DNA of 64,000 nt from JBMNGG01 sp050949705 (GTDB lineage Bacteria; Bacillota; Thermosediminibacteria; Thermosediminibacterales; Tepidanaerobacteraceae), in assembly GCA_050949705.1 (NCBI GenBank), contig JBMNGG010000021.1, positions 67,385-131,384 of the forward strand, in the 5' to 3' direction. A model generated the notes under the pieces. It did not search any database. It was not told the DNA's origin and saw nothing but the letters and a program-made list of their open reading frames with translations. This document shows positions 47,563-55,495 of this stretch, piece after piece (the stretch's first letter is position 1; each line of letters starts with the position of its first letter). The position numbers and the translations under genes were made by a program.

Positions 47563-48234
47563 GTGATTGAGGATTATGATAGCTTAATAGAGGATACTGA
47601 GAAAAAGGTTAATAAACTGACTCTTGAATACACTATGAAGAAAAGAATGAAAGAAAAGCTAGAAAAAGAGTTAAAAGTAAAACAAAATAAGTTTGACAAA
47701 ACAAAAGATTTACTTGACGTATTAGAGCAGGTAAGATTATTGCTTCAAAGAACATCTGTATATGCACGAGAACAAATAAAACAACAGATAGAAATGCTCG
47801 TTACACACTGTCTTCAATTTGTATTTGGCCCTAGTATTGAATTTGAAATCGAATTAAGCGAAATTAGAGGTAGAACAAGTGCAGAGTTCTATGTTATATC
47901 TATTTATGATGATGAGAAGATTAAAACTAAACCTCAGGATGCCAGGGGCGGTGGAATTGTTGATGTCATTTCTTTAGCCCTTAGAATAGCAGTTATTCAA
48001 AGCACTAGTGCATATAAAGATGGTCCATTAATTCTAGATGAGCCGGCAAAACATGTGAGCAGTGAATATATAATCAATGTTGCTCAATTCTTAAAACAGA
48101 TTAGCGATGTTTTTCAACGTCAGATAATCATGGTAACACATAATCAATACTTAAGTGAAATTGCTGACCTTACTTATAAAGTTGAATTAAAAAATGGTGT
48201 TAGTGATATTTCTTTATATAGTCCCGATGACTAA
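47563..48234 (+). CDS. C-terminal half of a split Rad50/SbcC-like ATPase
   Basis: A 223-residue protein: a coiled coil (1-65), then the ATPase C-lobe. An RGGG motif (128-131) sits where the ABC signature LSGGQ/SGG belongs. Walker B with catalytic Glu is LILDEP (156-161), and THN (His193) is the H-loop. It complements the protein at 45856-47298, which has Walker A only. GTG start 2 bases after the coiled-coil gene; a terminator follows 4 bases after its stop. Confidence 0.82.
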   Translation: MIEDYDSLIEDTEKKVNKLTLEYTMKKRMKEKLEKELKVKQNKFDKTKDLLDVLEQVRLLLQRTSVYAREQIKQQIEMLVTHCLQFVFGPSIEFEIELSEIRGRTSAEFYVISIYDDEKIKTKPQDARGGGIVDVISLALRIAVIQSTSAYKDGPLILDEPAKHVSSEYIINVAQFLKQISDVFQRQIIMVTHNQYLSEIADLTYKVELKNGVSDISLYSPDD

Positions 48235-48237
48235 ATG

Positions 48238-48270
48238 GCTTCAGTTTCAACTTGAGCTTTTTTGTTTTCT
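48238..48270 (+). terminator. Intrinsic terminator closing the recA-sbc operon
   Basis: GCTTCAGTT (48238-48246) pairs with AACTTGAGC (48249-48257) with one mismatch and one G-U pair, followed by TTTTTTTGTTTTC. The next promoter's -35 box starts at its end. Confidence 0.72.
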
Positions 48271-48298
48271 TGACATGGTAATTAAAAAAGTATAAAAT
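48270..48298 (+). promoter_or_regulatory. Strong sigma-A promoter for the rny leader
   Basis: A perfect TTGACA (48270-48275), a 17-base spacer and TAAAAT (48293-48298). Transcription should start near 48305, about 135 bases before rny. Confidence 0.82.
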
Positions 48299-48304
48299 TA
48301 AAAT

Positions 48305-48388
48305 GATATAAAAGCTTGGTTGCAACTGTAGTCTTAACGGTTCGGGGGCACGATTGTAAATTAAATTGAGTATTCTCTATTTAATTAT
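48305..48388 (+). ncRNA. Unidentified leader RNA between the rny promoter and a terminator
   Basis: About 84 bases of non-coding sequence lie between a strong promoter and a strong terminator. TTGCAACTG (48320-48328) can pair with CGATTGTAA (48351-48359) with one mismatch and wobbles, enclosing a G-rich segment (CGGTTCGGGGGCA, 48338-48350). I do not recognise it as a known riboswitch. With the terminator it forms a transcript of about 110 bases, either a small RNA or an attenuator controlling rny. Confidence 0.45.
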
Positions 48389-48416
48389 AAAAACCGAGTT
48401 CCCTCGGTTTTTATTG
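48389..48416 (+). terminator. Terminator/attenuator directly ahead of rny
   Basis: AAAAACCGAG (48389-48398) pairs perfectly with CTCGGTTTTT (48403-48412) around TTCC. It lies between the promoter at 48270-48298 and rny, so rny expression from that promoter needs antitermination or read-through. Confidence 0.85.
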
Positions 48417-48440
48417 TTTACGTTACAGGAGGTGAAAAGT

Positions 48441-49973
48441 ATCAACAATATAATAATTCCACTTACTACTGGATTAATAGCTTTGGTTGCCGGATATTTA
48501 ATTCGGAAGTATATTGCTGAAGCTAAAATAAACTCGGCTGAAGAATCGGCAAAAAAGATTTTAGAGGAAGCCGAAAAAAAAGCCGAATCTATCAAGAGAG
48601 AATCCCTTGTAGAAGCTAAAGAAGAAATATTAAAACTTAGAAATGAAGCAGAAAAAGAACAACGTGAGAGAAGAAGTGAACTTCAACGTTCTGAAAGAAG
48701 ATTAATTCAAAAAGAAGAGTCTTTAGATAGAAAGATCGATGCTCTTGAGAAAAAGGAAGAAACACTTTCAAAAAAACAAAATGAAATTAACCAAATTCAC
48801 GAAAAGGTAAATAAACTATATTCACAGCAACTGGCAGAACTAGAGCGGATTTCATCATTTACTACTGAAGAAGCTAAGGAATTTTTATTAAATAAGATTA
48901 AGGATGAAATTCGTCATGATGCAGCAATAATGATCAAGGAGATTGAGACCCAAGCCAAAGAAGAGGCCCAGAAGAGGGCTAAAGAAATTGTTTCATGCGC
49001 TATTCAAAAATGTGCGGCAGATCATGTTGCCGAGACTACGGTCTCAGTTGTCGCTTTACCTAATGATGAAATGAAGGGACGCATAATAGGGCGAGAAGGT
49101 AGAAATATTAGAGCTTTAGAGACTCTTACCGGAATCGATTTAATTATTGACGATACCCCAGAAGCAGTTATTTTATCTGGCTTTGACCCAATAAGACGAC
49201 AAGTAGCTAAAATCGCATTAGAAAAGCTTATATTGGATGGCAGGATCCATCCAGCCCGAATTGAAGAAATGGTTGAAAAAGCACAAAAAGAAGTAGATAG
49301 TATTATTAAAGATGAAGGCGAAAAAGCAACTTTAGATACTCATATACATGGTATTCATAGCGATCTTGTAAAACATCTCGGTAAACTATATTTTAGGACT
49401 AGTTATGGTCAAAATGTTTTATACCATTCCATAGAGGTTGCTCATTTGGCAGGGGCTATGGCTGCTGAATTGGGAGTGGATATAAAACTTACAAAAAGAG
49501 CTGGCCTATTACATGATATAGGCAAGAGCGTGGATCAGGATGTAGAGGGTCCTCATGCATTAGTTGGGAGTGAACTAGCTAAGAAATATGGAGAATCTCC
49601 GGAAGTTGTTAATGCTATAGCATCTCATCATAATGATGTTGAGCCTCAAACAGTTGAGGCAATACTAGTTCAAGCAGCAGATGCTGTATCGGCTGCGCGT
49701 CCTGGAGCCAGAAGAGAAACATTAGAAGCTTATATCAAAAGACTGGAAAAGCTTGAAGAAATAGCAAATTCTTTTAATGGTGTGGAAAAGTCTTTTGCTA
49801 TTCAAGCTGGTAGAGAAATTCGTATCATGGTTAAACCTGAAGATGTTGATGACTTAGGTGTTTTAGAAATAGCAAGAAGTATAGCTAAAAAAGTGGAAGA
49901 AGAACTGGAATACCCTGGTCAGATTAAAGTTAATGTCATCAGGGAAACTAGGGCTACTGAATATGCAAAATAA
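48441..49973 (+). CDS. rny: Ribonuclease Y
   Basis: Membrane-anchored endoribonuclease that starts mRNA decay in Firmicutes. About 510 residues: N-terminal membrane helix (IIIPLTTGLIALVAGYLI), long coiled coil (25-190), KH domain (GRIIGREGRNIRALE), and HD domain with GLLHDIGK and SHHND. AGGAGGTG at 48427-48434 lies 6-7 bases before an in-frame ATC (48441); the only nearby standard codon, GTG at 48432, is inside that ribosome site. The start is therefore uncertain. ymdB follows, as in Bacillus. Confidence 0.93.
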   Translation: MNNIIIPLTTGLIALVAGYLIRKYIAEAKINSAEESAKKILEEAEKKAESIKRESLVEAKEEILKLRNEAEKEQRERRSELQRSERRLIQKEESLDRKIDALEKKEETLSKKQNEINQIHEKVNKLYSQQLAELERISSFTTEEAKEFLLNKIKDEIRHDAAIMIKEIETQAKEEAQKRAKEIVSCAIQKCAADHVAETTVSVVALPNDEMKGRIIGREGRNIRALETLTGIDLIIDDTPEAVILSGFDPIRRQVAKIALEKLILDGRIHPARIEEMVEKAQKEVDSIIKDEGEKATLDTHIHGIHSDLVKHLGKLYFRTSYGQNVLYHSIEVAHLAGAMAAELGVDIKLTKRAGLLHDIGKSVDQDVEGPHALVGSELAKKYGESPEVVNAIASHHNDVEPQTVEAILVQAADAVSAARPGARRETLEAYIKRLEKLEEIANSFNGVEKSFAIQAGREIRIMVKPEDVDDLGVLEIARSIAKKVEEELEYPGQIKVNVIRETRATEYAK

Positions 49974-50000
49974 AGTGCGCTGATAGGCGCACTTTATTTT
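49967..50000 (+). terminator. Intrinsic terminator after rny
   Basis: A 14-pair perfect stem, AAAATAAAGTGCGC (49967-49980) with GCGCACTTTATTTT (49987-50000), around a 6-base loop. The rny stop is in the left arm. Confidence 0.86.
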
Positions 50001-50083
50001 ACAAATACATGATAAAGTGCATATTTTTCAAGTAACTTTATATAATTTTGTAATACCTATGATATTATTGGGAGCTGAGTGGT

Positions 50084-50874
50084 TTGATAAAATTAACAAT
50101 ACTGATGATAGGAGACATCGTAGGCAGACCAGGTAGAACAGCAGTTAGAGAAAAACTATCATTTTAAAGAAAAAACACGAAGTTGATTTTATTATAGCAA
50201 ATGGTGAAAATGCTGCAGGAGGTAATGGAATCACAGAAAAAATAATGCAAGAACTACTAATTAGTGGTGTCGATTTCATAACCACAGGAAACCATGTATG
50301 GGATAATAAGGATATATTTAATTTTATAGAGAAAGAAAATAGGATAATAAGACCAGCTAATTATCCCCAAAGTGCTCCGGTAAAGGATATCAAATAGCAC
50401 AAGTGGGTGTAGGCCCTAAAATAGGCATATTAAATATTTCGGGGAGAACTTTTATGCCTCCACTTGATTGTCCTTTTAAAACTGCAGATAAACTAATTGA
50501 AAAAATAAAAGGTGAAACGAAAGTAATAATAGTTGATTTTCATGCTGAAGCTACTTCGGAAAAAATGGCAATGGGATGGGGTATTTGGACGGAAAGGGTT
50601 TCTATAATTGCAGGTACACATACACATGTACAAACAGCTGATGAAAGAATACTTCCGAATGGTAACTGCTTATATAACTGATATAGGAATGACGGGTCCA
50701 ATAGATTCAGTTTTAGGAATGGAAAAAGAAAGAGTAATTAGCAAATTTACTAGTCAAATGCCAGTAAGATTCGAAGTGGCAAAAGGCCCTGTAGAAATAA
50801 ATGGTATTCTTGTAGACATAGATGTAAATACTGGAAAAGCCATTAAAATTAAAAGAATAAAAGAATTGGCTTAA
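50084..50874 (+). pseudogene. ymdB: YmdB-family metallophosphoesterase, broken by three frameshifts
   Basis: YmdB is a cyclic-nucleotide phosphodiesterase affecting biofilm and sporulation in Bacillus. Motifs are intact once frames are joined: MIGDIVGRPGR, ANGENAAGGNGIT, TGNHVWDN, VDFHAEATSEK, GTHTHVQTAD and TDIGMTGP. Shifts fall near 50150-50160 (ATTTTAAAG), near 50383 (a missing G in CCGGT) and near 50663 (an extra A in GGTAACTGC). The repaired protein has about 263 residues, normal for the family. TTG start behind GGAGCTGAG. Probably sequencing errors; the rny-ymdB-spoVS order is conserved. Confidence 0.85.
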
Positions 50875-50901
50875 AATTAAAATATTTTTTTTAAAAAAAC
50901 A

Positions 50902-50929
50902 AGGAACTTTTCATCAAAATATAGAATAG
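50902..50929 (+). promoter_or_regulatory. Possible sigma-H promoter for spoVS
   Basis: AGGAACT (50902-50908) and ATAGAATAG (50921-50929), 12 bases apart, resemble the sigma-H pattern AGGA..GAAT. spoVS is sigma-H dependent in Bacillus. The match is partial. Confidence 0.4.
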
Positions 50930-50967
50930 AATATTTAAAAGCAAATTATGCAGGGAGGAATTAAATA

Positions 50968-51229
50968 ATGGAAGTGTTAAAAGTATCAGCTAAATCTAAT
51001 CCAAATTCAGTGGCAGGGGCCCTTGGCAGGTGTGTTAAGGGAAAGAGGAGGAGCTGAAATTCAAGCGGTCGGTGCAGGAGCACTGAATCAAGCAGTTAAG
51101 GCTGTAGCCATTGCAAGGGGATTTGTAGCACCTAGCGGAGTGGATTTGATTTGTATTCCTGCTTTTACCGACATTGAAATCGACGGTCAGGAAAGAACAG
51201 CTATGAAACTTATTGTTGAACCTCGTTAA
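50968..51229 (+). pseudogene. spoVS: Stage V sporulation protein S, frameshifted
   Basis: Small Alba-like protein needed for spore development. MEVLKVSAKSNPNSVAG reads from the ATG at 50968 behind GGGAGG. After GCCCTTGG near 51026 the frame changes, and LRERGGAEIQAVGAGALNQAVKA and ERTAMKLIVEPR follow to 51229. Removing one G from the GG pair joins them into 86 residues, the exact family size. SpoVS is extremely conserved, so a sequencing error is the likely cause. Confidence 0.9.
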
Positions 51230-51269
51230 TTTGTTTGCTTCATTATAAATAATTTTGTATATTTATTTT

Positions 51270-51310
51270 GGCATTCACCTTATAATAAGGCTGAATGCCT
51301 TCTGTGTTTA
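51270..51310 (+). terminator. Long hairpin after spoVS
   Basis: GGCATTCA (51270-51277) pairs with TGAATGCC (51292-51299), and inside it CCTTA (51278-51282) pairs with TAAGG (51286-51290), leaving one bulged C. The tail TTCTGTGTTTATATA is only moderately U-rich. Confidence 0.65.
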
Positions 51311-51390
51311 TATATACTAATATTTATAAAAAATATATAGTAATATTTTTTGATGATTTAATTGTATACTAAATTGTTGGGAGGTTTCTA

Positions 51391-52215
51391 ATGAGCATCG
51401 ACCTACATCTGCATACAACATTTTCTGACGGCTTACTTACCCCTGAGCAATTGGGGTGAGAGAAGCATTAAAACGGTAATTTGGAAGCTATAGCTATTAC
51501 GGATCATGACACAATAGATGGTGTGCCACTAGCGTTAAAGGAAGCAAAAAAGTATCGAAATATGGAAGTTATTCCAGGGATTGAATTAAGTACAGAGTTA
51601 GATAAACAAGAAATACATATATTAGGGTATTATATCGATTTTCTTGATGTAGAATTAAGAAAAACCCTTTTTCAGCTTCAAGAAAAGAGAAAAATGCGGA
51701 TAATAAAAATCGTTAACAAACTAAAATCAATAGGAATAGAAATTTCTATAAAAGAAGTTGAACATGCAGCATCAGGTCCTTCAATTGGCCGACCTCATGT
51801 TGCGAAAGTTTTGATAGAAAAAGGTTATGTGGATACAATAGAGGAAGCCTTTAAAACTTATCTTGGTAAAGGAAAACTAGCCTATGTTCCTAGAGCAAAA
51901 TTAACCCCATTTAATGCTATAGATATTATTAATAAAAATAGGGGAATACCAGTTTTGGCACATCCAGGACTTCTTAATAATCAAAACATAATAAAAGACC
52001 TTATATCATACGGAATTAGGGGAATCGAAATCTATCATAAAAATCATAGTCCTGCACAAACAATTTATTTTTCCCAATTAGCACTATCAAACAATTTACT
52101 ATTAACAGGTGGTTCTGATTGTCATGGAGAAAAACCTCTACTTTTAGGAAGTTTAGATGTTCCCCGAAAATACTATGAAGAATTAAAAAAATCCAGATAT
52201 ATGCATACTACATGA
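51391..52215 (+). pseudogene. PHP-domain metal-dependent phosphoesterase, frameshifted
   Basis: PHP-fold phosphoesterase of the YciV/TrpH group; relatives hydrolyse nucleotide bisphosphates or trim short RNAs. IDLHLHTTFSDG reads from the ATG at 51391, which has GGGAGG upstream. The frame breaks at TTGGGG (51452-51457) and again near CGGTAATTTGG (about 51475), after which EAIAITDHDTIDG, VIPGIELS, LAHPGLL and GGSDCHGE follow. About 275 codons in total, normal for the family. The substrate is not determined, and the shifts are probably technical. Confidence 0.8.
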
Positions 52216-52248
52216 TACGCTATAAGGTTTTTCAAGACAATCAAAAAT

Positions 52249-52260
52249 ATTGTATACAAT
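52249..52260. promoter_or_regulatory. Perfect palindrome, candidate GntR operator
   Basis: ATTGTATACAAT is a perfect 12-base palindrome 111 bases before the gntR start. The TGTATACA core resembles GntR-type operators. It lies just upstream of the possible promoter at 52289-52318, so it could serve autoregulation and control of the downstream operon. Confidence 0.55.
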
Positions 52261-52288
52261 AATCCATTTAAAATATTTTTTACTTTTT

Positions 52289-52318
52289 TTAACAGGAATA
52301 ACAATGTTTATGTAGAAT
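52289..52318 (+). promoter_or_regulatory. Possible promoter of the gntR-kor-mmd operon
   Basis: TTAACA (52289-52294), an 18-base spacer and TAGAAT (52313-52318), 53 bases before the gntR ATG. Also in the leader, ATCCTTTTAAGGAT forms a small inverted repeat across the ribosome site. Confidence 0.45.
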
Positions 52319-52370
52319 AATAATAAAAGGCGCCCTTAGGAGCCAATAATCCTTTTAAGGATGGTATGAC

Positions 52371-53333
52371 ATGACGCAATTCGAAGCTAATAAAACTCCG
52401 CTTTATATTCAAATAAAGGAATATATAAAAAAACAGATTGAAAAACAGAAATGGTCGGTGGGGAGTAGATTGCCGACAGAACGTGATTTGGCAAAAAAAA
52501 TTGGTGTTAGTCGTAAAACAGTCAGCCTCGCATATAAAGAACTCGAAAGTGAAGGATATATATCTTCACATCAAGGTAAAGGCACTTTTGTTAGTATGAC
52601 AGTAAATCGAAATGAAGTATATATAAAACAGTTTACTGAGACTATAGACAAGTGTTTAGATATTGTTTTAAAAATAGGAATGGATCCAGATAGCTTCTTA
52701 AGTATTTGTAAAGAGAGAGCAAATGAGTACAAGAATAGATTGCATAAGATAAAAATTATGTTAGTAGAGTGTAATAAAGAGCAACTAGACTATTTTTGTA
52801 AAGAATTAGAATTCGACGTTGGAGTATCAATTGAACCTGTATTGTTAGATGATTTTAAAAGTAACATAAACATTATAAGGCAGAAATTAAAAAATTATGA
52901 TTTTCTAATTACTACTTTATTTCACCATGAAGAAGTCAGAGAATTGATTAAAAACGAAGATATTCCACTTCTTCCTATAGCTTTAAATCCACAGTTAGAA
53001 AGCATTATTGAGATAGCAAGAATCCCTAAAAAAAGTTCAGTTGGTATTTTATCTATCTCTGAAAACTTTGCAAATAAAGTTAAAAAGGCAGTTTCTGATG
53101 CGGGTTTACACTTTGATGATATAATAATATCAACAACTACAGTACCAGAAGAAATGGAGCTATTTGTAAAAAATGTTGATGCTATTATTGTATCACCAAA
53201 TAGAAAAAAACACGTATTGAATTTTGTTAAGGAAGACCAAGATGTAATTGAATTTATTTTTGTTCCAGATGCAGGTTCAATTAATTTACTTAAAACATCA
53301 ATAACAAAAAATAAGAATTTTATGATGAGGTGA
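52371..53333 (+). CDS. GntR-family transcriptional regulator
   Basis: A 320-residue regulator. The N-terminal winged helix (8-78) is classic: YIQIKEYIKKQIEKQ, LPTERDLAKKIGVSRKTVSLAYKELESEGYI, GKGTFVS. The C-terminal part (about 105-320) alternates strands and helices (KIKIMLVECN, DFLITTLFH, SVGILSISENFANKV, AIIVSPNR) and looks like a periplasmic-binding-type ligand fold rather than UTRA or FCD; I do not recognise its ligand. It heads the catabolic operon, and korD starts 4 bases after its stop, so it probably controls that pathway. Confidence 0.88.
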   Translation: MTQFEANKTPLYIQIKEYIKKQIEKQKWSVGSRLPTERDLAKKIGVSRKTVSLAYKELESEGYISSHQGKGTFVSMTVNRNEVYIKQFTETIDKCLDIVLKIGMDPDSFLSICKERANEYKNRLHKIKIMLVECNKEQLDYFCKELEFDVGVSIEPVLLDDFKSNINIIRQKLKNYDFLITTLFHHEEVRELIKNEDIPLLPIALNPQLESIIEIARIPKKSSVGILSISENFANKVKKAVSDAGLHFDDIIISTTTVPEEMELFVKNVDAIIVSPNRKKHVLNFVKEDQDVIEFIFVPDAGSINLLKTSITKNKNFMMR

Positions 53334-53337
53334 TATC

Positions 53338-53541
53338 TTGGCAGAAGAAATAAGAATTTTTATTAATGAAAAGGCTTGTAAAAGATGTGGTTTGTGTATT
53401 GCTTTCTGCCCTAGAAATGTTTATAAATCTGAAGGTGGAAAGCCTATTATAGTAAACTTGGATGCTTGCACCAATTGTAAATTATGTGAGTTAAGATGTC
53501 CTGACTATGCTATTATCGTGGGAGGTGAAGAAAATGAGTGA
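53338..53541 (+). CDS. korD: 2-oxoacid:ferredoxin oxidoreductase, delta subunit (ferredoxin-like)
   Basis: A 67-residue protein with two 4Fe-4S motifs, CKRCGLCIAFCP and CTNCKLCELRCPD, that passes electrons from the catalytic subunits to ferredoxin. TTG start after GAGGTG. The last 8 bases overlap korA. The four-gene order delta-alpha-beta-gamma marks a KorDABC-type enzyme. Confidence 0.92.
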   Translation: MAEEIRIFINEKACKRCGLCIAFCPRNVYKSEGGKPIIVNLDACTNCKLCELRCPDYAIIVGGEENE

Positions 53542-54682
53542 AAAAATCATGTTGATGCAAGGCAATGAAGCTTGTGTTGAAGGCGCGATAGATGCTGGTA
53601 TGCAATTTTTTGCCGGGTATCCTATAACACCTTCTACTGAAATTGCTGAACTTTCAGCCGAAAAGCTCCCAAAAGTTGGAGGCAAATTTATACAAATGGA
53701 AGATGAAATAGCAAGTATGGGAGCAGTGATTGGAGCATCTCTTACTGGCCTCAAGTCCATGACTGCCACAAGTGGACCGGGATTTTCCCTTAAACAAGAG
53801 AACATAGGGTTTGCATCTCTAACAGAGGTGCCATGTGTAGTTGTAAATGTACAAAGAGGAGGCCCGAGCACCGGATTACCTACTTCTCCTGCTCAAGGCG
53901 ATGTAATGCAAGCAAGGTGGGGCACTCATGGAGACCATCCAATCATAGTTATATCACCATCTTCAGTAAAAGAAGTATATGAAATGACAATAAGGGCTTT
54001 TAATCTATCAGAAAAGTACAGGGTCCCATGTATTCTACTGATGGATGAAGTTATAGCACATATGAGAGAAAAAGTGGTGTTGCCCGAAAAATCAACTATT
54101 GATATAATAAACAGAAAAAAAGTTCTATCAAATATCACTTCCTATCAACCCTATATGGATTATGATGGAGACGGTATTCCGCCCATGGCAAATTTCGGAG
54201 AAGGATTGTCTTTTCATGTAACTGGATTAATTCATGATACTAATGGTTTTCCATCTACAAGTCCGGTAGTTACAGAGAAATTAATAAAAAGATTAATGAA
54301 TAAAATTAATAACAATCTTGAAGATATTATAGAGTATGAAAACATTTTAACAGATGATGCGGAAACTGTTATAGTATCATTTGGTTCAACTGCTCGCTCG
54401 GCTCAAAGGGCAGTATCTCTTCTAAGAAAAGAAGGATATAAAATAGGCATGTTAAGATTAAAAACAATATGGCCTTTTGCACATAAAGCAATAGAAGAGT
54501 TAAAACAAACATCAGTAAAGAATCTGTTGGTTGCTGAAATGAATTTTGGTCAAATATTCGAAACTATAAAAGCCTCAGCTGAAGGGAGCTTTAAGATTTA
54601 TAGTTTAAATAAATATAATGGAGAGCTTATTACACCACAAGAGATTATTAATAGGGTAAAAGGAGTGACTATAGATGCGTAA
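53534..54682 (+). CDS. korA: 2-oxoacid:ferredoxin oxidoreductase, alpha subunit
   Basis: Binds the pyrimidine part of thiamine diphosphate and the substrate. 382 residues, with FFAGYPITPSTEIAE, ATSGPGFSLKQENIG and VNVQRGGPSTGLPTSPAQGD, typical of KorA/VorA. GGAGG places the ATG at 53534. 2-Oxoglutarate is the probable substrate because gdh and methylmalonyl-CoA mutase follow; motifs alone do not exclude branched-chain 2-oxoacids. Confidence 0.93.
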   Translation: MSEKIMLMQGNEACVEGAIDAGMQFFAGYPITPSTEIAELSAEKLPKVGGKFIQMEDEIASMGAVIGASLTGLKSMTATSGPGFSLKQENIGFASLTEVPCVVVNVQRGGPSTGLPTSPAQGDVMQARWGTHGDHPIIVISPSSVKEVYEMTIRAFNLSEKYRVPCILLMDEVIAHMREKVVLPEKSTIDIINRKKVLSNITSYQPYMDYDGDGIPPMANFGEGLSFHVTGLIHDTNGFPSTSPVVTEKLIKRLMNKINNNLEDIIEYENILTDDAETVIVSFGSTARSAQRAVSLLRKEGYKIGMLRLKTIWPFAHKAIEELKQTSVKNLLVAEMNFGQIFETIKASAEGSFKIYSLNKYNGELITPQEIINRVKGVTIDA

Positions 54683-55493
54683 AGAATTACAAAAATATTT
54701 TAGAAGTGATAAGCTCCCGCATATTTGGTGTCCTGGTTGTGGTCATGGCATAATAACTGGTGCTGTTATTCGTGCTATAGATAAGCTTGAACTAGATCAA
54801 AGCAAAATATGTATAGTATCAGGAATAGGTTGTTCTTCTAGAGCTCCTGGTTATATGAATTTTAATACTTTACATACTACTCATGGACGTGCTTTGGCTT
54901 TTGCAACTGGTATAAAAATGGCAAATCCGGATCTTAAAGTTATAGTCCTCACCGGAGACGGTGACTGTTCAGCAATAGGCGGTAATCATTTTATCCATGC
55001 TGCTAGAAGAAATATTGATATTACAACCATTGTATTTAATAATAATATTTATGGCATGACAAGTGGCCAGTATTCACCAATGACACCTAAAGCAGCCTTC
55101 GCTACAACAGCACCCTACGGAAATATCGATAGAAACTTTGATTTATGTAAACTAGCACAGTCTGCTGGAGCCACTTATGTAGCCCGAGGTACTGTTTATC
55201 ATGTTCCTCAATTAATCAAATTAATAGAAAAAGCTTTAAAACATAAAGGTTTTTCTATGCTAGATGTGGTAGATATATGTCCTACATATTTTGGACGTAA
55301 AAATAAAATGGGTTCACCAGTTGCTATGATGGAAAATATTCGTGAAAGATCAGTAACTGTCAAAAACGCATTGAAGATGTCAGCCGAAGAACTAAAAAAC
55401 AAAATCGTTATAGGAGAGTTTCATGAAGAGCTAGCACCTGAATATACCGAAGAATACTCAAAAGTTATTGAAAAGGCACAAGGGGGGCAATGA
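54675..55493 (+). CDS. korB: 2-oxoacid:ferredoxin oxidoreductase, beta subunit
   Basis: Thiamine-diphosphate-binding subunit with the proximal iron-sulfur ligands. 272 residues. HIWCPGCGHG holds the cysteine pair, GIGCSSR another; TGDGDCSAIGGNHF with FNNNIYGMTSGQ is the TPP/Mg motif. It overlaps korA by 8 bases and its stop lies next to the korC start. Confidence 0.94.
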   Translation: MRKELQKYFRSDKLPHIWCPGCGHGIITGAVIRAIDKLELDQSKICIVSGIGCSSRAPGYMNFNTLHTTHGRALAFATGIKMANPDLKVIVLTGDGDCSAIGGNHFIHAARRNIDITTIVFNNNIYGMTSGQYSPMTPKAAFATTAPYGNIDRNFDLCKLAQSAGATYVARGTVYHVPQLIKLIEKALKHKGFSMLDVVDICPTYFGRKNKMGSPVAMMENIRERSVTVKNALKMSAEELKNKIVIGEFHEELAPEYTEEYSKVIEKAQGGQ

Positions 55494-55495
55494 AA

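Noticed and set aside
50011..50025. Repeat of ATAAAGTGC shortly after the rny terminator
   Set aside because: Short partial copy of one terminator arm, with no matching partner; likely chance in AT-rich DNA.
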